Assembly: GCA_964647625.1 (NCBI GenBank)
Contig: CAZYHZ010000008.1
Span: forward strand, 1-64,000
Reading direction: 5' to 3'
Source: DASRJG01 sp964647625
GTDB lineage: Bacteria > Acidobacteriota > Polarisedimenticolia > Polarisedimenticolales > DASRJG01
Length of the DNA stretch: 64,000 nucleotides
Shown: positions 61,201 to 64,000 of the stretch, in pieces
Layout of the letters: each line of letters begins with the position of its first letter
Position numbering within the stretch: position 1 is the stretch's first letter
Notes under the pieces: generated by a model
What the model was told of the DNA's origin: nothing
The model's database searches: none
Seen by the model: the letters and a program-made list of their open reading frames with translations, nothing else
Made by a program: the position numbers and the translations under genes

Positions 61201-61823
61201 GGCGGCGTTCCGGTCGGATAATCGGTCGAGTAGTTGAGCGACGATTCGTCGGCGTTGACTCCATGGCGGAACGCGAATGTGGATGTCTGCGCGCCATCCG
61301 CCGAGATCTGGACGATCATCTCGATGCGATCGACGCTGGTCAACCCGCCCTTCAGGAAGACGTTGAACTCCGCGATCGCAGGCGTGTTGGCCTCCAACGA
61401 GTCGAGTTTCCACGGCGAGTTGTAGACGGTCACACCGGTATACGGCGGGTTCCCCGAAGTCCGGTCGGGATCGCTGCACGCGCAGGGGCCGGCGGGCTGG
61501 GGAGAATCGCCCGGCTGGCAGGTCGGCGGACTGTCGCTGTCTGCGACGACGGCCCGCAACGTGACCTGGACGTTATTGACCGTAATGCCGGATTGGAACT
61601 GGACCCGGTAGAGGACCGCCTCCCCAGAATCCATGTGCGCGTCGTTGTCGCACCCTCCGATGACCGTCACCGCGCTGTCCCGTCCTTTGAGGATTTGGGG
61701 AACCGGCGTGAAATCGCCGGCAAAGACTCCCCAAACGCTCGAAAGCGAAACGACAATCACGGCAGAAATCTGTAAGGTCCTTCGACGGACGGGCACCTCG
61801 CGAGCGCTCGTTTCTTCTCTCAC
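58218..61823 (-). CDS. Giant secreted LamG and thrombospondin-3 protein with Cys-Pro tail
   Basis: 1201 residues from the GTG at 61823; a TTG at 61838 is possible. A signal peptide is present (LQISAVIVVSLSSVWGVFAG). The first ~650 residues are a Cys- and Asp-rich region of unknown fold (DFTPVPQILKGRDSAVTVIG ...). Residues ~700-870 form a LamG/concanavalin-like domain (VSWWPLDEVNGTTAYDFASG ... RGFTGIIDEVQLYNRVL). Five to six TSP3 calcium repeats (DTDGDGFGDPGYPANTCPVD, DHDGIGDACDPC) follow; two are nearly identical at the DNA level. The FnIII-like module (VRYDTIRSQDAND ... IWFYLVVSENACP) ends AARECP-stop. Extracellular. Confidence 0.87.
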   Translation of the reverse strand: MREETSAREVPVRRRTLQISAVIVVSLSSVWGVFAGDFTPVPQILKGRDSAVTVIGGCDNDAHMDSGEAVLYRVQFQSGITVNNVQVTLRAVVADSDSPPTCQPGDSPQPAGPCACSDPDRTSGNPPYTGVTVYNSPWKLDSLEANTPAIAEFNVFLKGGLTSVDRIEMIVQISADGAQTSTFAFRHGVNADESSLNYSTDYPTGTPPGSPQVKDFNGDEIAQNPNANGDNESFVWSDMTAGRDTNGNPVAVNTQLQSPWNFDANWGGFKSGQSCTVADLSSRVSIVALWGEDTNFNDTLDGLEDRDPYNSQLDRSWSTLGGCGHQTGTGAWHTGQIRSTASFTCLANGQSPGRCQKYEIPTDYPWYELLVTPVVQKVNQAVDSQTCDSLARAEITGFAWNNELDLADSYAEFTWSIDNNYVEYETVPNGRCTNPRLPTDRVDLFRDPPSAALGSVRGPWGAVEGRGRCRASDGILGISCLSSNDCPSGELCEPGIAPSGMGFPMFATLAQCSGSGAPCLVDSDCASPQTCIWPSSVGHDVNGTQGNNRTGANSCFFNSSTIASANRASVRLAGPLDNDVDDDLDGTIDEYVAPNGPIRNTDISRVGGPDLKQETLEDRIGDAGTQFRAAFGFVVTPGGFEAGYGATIDDVVLEWRETTLVPNATSCSCLAAPSNLVSWWPLDEVNGTTAYDFASGNHGEYMYSPTIVDGVVGRARKFTPISSVDVPDDPSLAIDGPNGFTIVAWANLTLGGFGFRNIVSKIDTTVPARGFAMQWFGSKLAFRMADGVGADTTFQSSGTMSLNHAFLVAVTVDRGAAAGNFYINGVQSGTFTPITGSVNSSAIFQIGRGFTGIIDEVQLYNRVLTSSELGTIYTSSSHGVCKPPCGRPYSDIDNDGVGDACDVCPLVANADQLDADHDGRGDACDPCTDTDGDGFGNPGYPANTCPLDNCPLVANANQLDADHDGIGDACDPCTDTDGDGFGDPGYPANTCPVDNCPTVPNPGQSDTDHDGIGDSCDSCTDTDGDGFGDPGYPANTCPVDNCPTVPNPGQSDTDHDGIGDACDPCTDTDGDGFGAPGYPANTCATDCDDTNASVWGMPGEVTGTAVSADKTTINWNAPASLGGTQVRYDTIRSQDANDFVTNAVCIESDDGTDTMATDVAVPPSNEIWFYLVVSENACPAPSGRNAGTTSSNTPRAARECP
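58625..59105 (-). repeat. Tandem 138-bp repeats within the TSP3 coding region
   Basis: Four 46-codon units (DTDGDGFG.PGYPANTCP.D ...). The two units beginning near 58650 and 58788 are almost identical in DNA, indicating recent tandem duplication. Confidence 0.75.
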
Positions 61824-62200
61824 GGCTCCCCCCAACAAAACGAGACGAGCGCGGCCTATAACGTATGGCCAGGTTCGCTATGACTTTCGGCGCAGCCGCC
61901 GATGGCCGACCGTCCCCCCAAGAACAGCTACTGCGCTGGCATGTGGGATTGTGCTTGCGTTTCCCGCGCGCTCAGCCGCCGCGTGAGCCTGCTCCGCCGA
62001 CTCGGCGAAGTCAAGCGCCGCTTGGTGGGAAGCACCCACGCTTTCGCGCGTCGGGCTCGGCTGTGCCCTGCGTCCACACGCCAAGGCACCCGTTGGGTTC
62101 ACGCTGAATCCCGGACACCTCCGGCGATCATACCCGAGGCCAAAACGCGGCATCCCCTCCCGCCTGACCCCCCGAAAAACGGCATGCCCCCTCCCCTAGA

Positions 62201-62283
62201 GGCCGTTTATGCGGCATGCCCCCCTCGGGAAAGGGCGATTTATGCGGCATGGGATCTCTCGAAGAGGCCGTTTATGCGGCATC
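62201..62283. repeat. Three direct repeats of GGCCGTTTATGCGGCAT, period ~33 bp
   Basis: Copies start at 62201, 62234 (GGCGATTTATGCGGCAT) and 62266. Each contains a GCCG-TTTATG-CGGC mini-palindrome and ends in the palindrome ATGCGGCAT. A partial copy (AACGGCATG) precedes at ~62178. Spacers are unrelated in sequence. Possible operator or iteron-like sites. Confidence 0.6.
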
Positions 62284-62491
62284 GAAATCGGGATTTCGGA
62301 CGCATGAGGCAGGGACGGCGGCGCGACCGATTCGCTGTAAGTCGTTGATTCTAGAAACCGCAGGTGTGCTTGGGGTCACCTGTGATGCGGCAGGTAACCG
62401 CGATTTGGAGCCTGAAACCTGCCGAATGGCTGCCCCACCTGCCGGTTGACTGCCCGCACTGGCGCCCGTCCGTCGATGTTTTTGCCGCTCG

Positions 62492-62535
62492 CGTGCCGCA
62501 TGTCGTGTCTGTGTTCAAGGACGACGGGTGGCGGA
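62492..62535. repeat. REP-like palindrome 4 (one arm degenerate)
   Basis: TGCCGCATGTCGTG at the left arm, and ACGACGGGTGGCGGA as the decayed right arm. It lies ~65-105 bp past the stop of the last minus-strand gene, like copy 2. Confidence 0.55.
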
Positions 62536-62598
62536 CAGTCCGCGAGGCCCTTTGTTTCTGCATCATGGTTTCCCTGGCGCACTTCCGGCGCTCGGCCG

Positions 62599-64000
62599 TC
62601 AAGGGCAGGGACTGGCGGTGTCGAGCGCGCTTCTTCCGTACGTTCCCGTCCCACAGGAGTTCTGGCCGCGCACCAGGTACCAGTAGCCGTCGCCCGCGGG
62701 CGGGCTTGCGCCGGTATCGTCGTACGGTGTGTCGAATAGATTGTTGGCGAGGCATGTTCCGCCGCTGAAGCTCCCCGAGCTTCGTAACGTGGACAACAGT
62801 CCGCGGACCGCATCGTAATTGGTGGCGGTGCCGGCCGTCGGGTCCTCCGACGTCCACGCGACGCGCGACGCGCCTGCCACCTTCGACATAGTCGCTCCCG
62901 TGATCTCGGGCGGGCTCGTCTTCACCCCCGGATCGTTGTCGTTGCAGTCCGCGCCCGCGGGCACGCCGTCCCGATCGAAGTCGTTGACGTCATAAGCGTT
63001 GAACAAGGCATCGGTGGTCCACGACTCGCGAAGCGCTCCCCAGCCGAAGAATCCGACGCCGGGGAGGGCGGCCGTCGTCGAGCCGAATCCGTAGAAGGCC
63101 GGCTCGCTCCAGTAGGCGCCCTGCGGGGTCTTGCGATCGAGCCGGAAGACCGGCCCCCATGTCGCGGCACCGTCTCCAGAATGCCGCACGACGAGCTGAG
63201 GTATCGAGGTGCCGGCGCTCTCGTCCAGCCATGCGGCCCACACGTGCCCGGCGCCGTCGGTCGCGAGGCGGGCCGAGTATGAGGCCGCGGCCGGCACCGG
63301 CGCCGCCGCATCGAGGCTCGTCCATGTCGAGAACGTGGCGCCCCCGTCGGTCGACCGGCTGGCCCACACGTTGAGCACTTGATCCTCGTAGACGACGACA
63401 GCATCGTTCGCGGCGTCCACGAACCTGAGGTGCGGATTGGTTACGTTGGCGCCCGTTGGCGCGGACGCGACCGTCTCTCCGGCCCACGCGGTTCCGTTCC
63501 ACCGGTCCGACCAAAGGCTCAAGGCGCCGCCCCTGAGGTCCGGCCAGATCGTGACCGCGTTTCCCGTCGCATCGCAGGTCAGCGCTTGCTGAAGAACCCC
63601 ACCTCCCGCCGTGTCGGTGCGGATCTCGACGCTCGGCGTCCAGGTCGCCCCGCGATCCTGGCTCACCGTCGCCCACAGGCTCGCGACGCTCAGACCGATG
63701 TTGGGGCTCTGCCAGACGAGCACCAGCTCGGATCCCGAAGCGCAGATCCTCGGGTAGCGGTTGGCCCCTCGAGTGTCCTGGTCGACGTCGGCGGTCAAGA
63801 ACGTCACGCCGGAGTCGGTCGAGCGGGCGAGAAAGACGTTCGAGTTGTCCGACCAGACGACGTACACGCTGCCGGCCGCGGTCGCCTGCAGATCGAGTCC
63901 CGGCGTCAGCTTGGACTCGACGTAGCCGATGGTGTGCGTCAGCGTCGCGAGAACCGTGTCCGTTGCCTGCCATGTCGCGCCGTAGTCGGTCGATCGGCTG
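62599..64000 (-). CDS. Secreted BNR/sialidase-like propeller protein with Cys-Pro tail (5' end outside window)
   Basis: The frame is open to the right edge, so the N-terminus is missing; 466 codons are visible. BNR Asp-box blades are clear (SRSTDYGATWQATDTV, LARSTDSGVTFLTA, VSQDRGATWTPSVEI, SRSTDGGATFSTWTSL, HSGDGAATWGPVF), as in sialidase-like propellers. A MopE/EF-like unit follows (DFDRDGVPAGADCNDNDPGV), then the FnIII-like module (SRVAWTSEDPTAGTATNYDA, VRGLLSTLRSSGSF ... YWYLVRGQNSCGTGTYG), ending TASPCP-stop. Catalytic sialidase residues cannot be assigned. Extracellular. Confidence 0.83.
   Translation of the reverse strand, partial: SRSTDYGATWQATDTVLATLTHTIGYVESKLTPGLDLQATAAGSVYVVWSDNSNVFLARSTDSGVTFLTADVDQDTRGANRYPRICASGSELVLVWQSPNIGLSVASLWATVSQDRGATWTPSVEIRTDTAGGGVLQQALTCDATGNAVTIWPDLRGGALSLWSDRWNGTAWAGETVASAPTGANVTNPHLRFVDAANDAVVVYEDQVLNVWASRSTDGGATFSTWTSLDAAAPVPAAASYSARLATDGAGHVWAAWLDESAGTSIPQLVVRHSGDGAATWGPVFRLDRKTPQGAYWSEPAFYGFGSTTAALPGVGFFGWGALRESWTTDALFNAYDVNDFDRDGVPAGADCNDNDPGVKTSPPEITGATMSKVAGASRVAWTSEDPTAGTATNYDAVRGLLSTLRSSGSFSGGTCLANNLFDTPYDDTGASPPAGDGYWYLVRGQNSCGTGTYGRSALDTASPCP

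Larger units (their letters stand above)
61824..62598. other. Intergenic region with palindromic repeats
   Basis: No convincing gene on either strand. It holds the divergent promoter side of the LamG gene, the ATGCGGCAT repeats at 62201-62283 and REP-like palindrome 4 near the end of the last gene. Confidence 0.5.

Noticed and set aside
62201..62283. Short CRISPR array in the 62.2 kb repeats
   Set aside because: Only three 17-18 bp units with ~16 bp spacers and no leader or cas genes; too short for a CRISPR.
1..64000. tRNA or rRNA genes
   Set aside because: No stretch with tRNA arm signatures or recognisable rRNA motifs was seen on reading, though a covariance scan was not possible.

Overview
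The window comes from a very GC-rich bacterium with many secreted, cysteine-rich, Kelch, BNR, LamG and thrombospondin-3 proteins. This profile fits an uncultured soil or sediment Acidobacteriota or Myxococcota-like lineage; the assignment is inference from protein style, since no rRNA or other phylogenetic marker is present. Conventional chromosomal genes include rpiB (ribose-5-phosphate isomerase B, mycobacterial Glu type), cydAB (cytochrome bd oxidase), a GAF-PAS-HisKA-HATPase-REC hybrid kinase, a PilZ protein, a secreted thioredoxin-like protein, a TMTC-like membrane/TPR protein and a DUF1572 protein.

Layout. 1-2.8 kb: 3' truncated secreted protein. 3-7.3 kb: DUF4337, rpiB, cydAB, a tiny Cys-rich secreted peptide, PilZ. 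7.5-14.8 kb: giant secreted BNR and Cys-rich repeat proteins and an SMP-30-like propeller. 14.9-15.8 kb: a leader repeat with a small membrane gene and a BON remnant. 15.8-27.3 kb: hybrid kinase, thioredoxin-like protein, secreted structural proteins and two lone small genes behind a shared promoter-like motif. 27.6-31.6, 33.9-38.4 and 51.9-58.1 kb: three related cassette arrays. 38.7-51.6 kb and 58.2-64 kb: TMTC-like protein and more large secreted proteins; the last gene is 5' truncated.

The most interesting content is the array system. Each array starts with a ~260 bp leader repeat. Its first part encodes the conserved C-terminus ...PLNRYLAGMRWAA of a lost gene, conserved with synonymous changes; its second part carries a small palindrome and a promoter-like GAGGMGTARGCT box. 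Then come 3-7 small plus-strand genes, mostly secreted or membrane hypotheticals, separated by a GC-rich hairpin around TCCGCCGTCGCGGGGCGGG (14 copies). Arrays A and C end in copies of a ~200-residue catalytic-domain-only tyrosine recombinase. Only the copy at 57.1-57.7 kb is intact. Other copies are 5' stubs or 3' fragments interrupted by minus-strand cargo (a hemolysin III family protein, a PD-(D/E)XK nuclease, small unknown proteins). The layout resembles an integron cassette array but has no IntI, and the recombinase lies at the distal end.

Two other points stand out. A secreted thioredoxin-TPR protein (31.8-33.1 kb) has an in-frame TGA exactly at the first active-site cysteine (W-A-P-W-TGA-Y-S-C), followed by a strong hairpin: a selenoprotein candidate or a single nonsense mutation. 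Seven large secreted proteins and one remnant end in Cys-Pro-stop after an FnIII-like C-terminal module, which could be a sorting signal.
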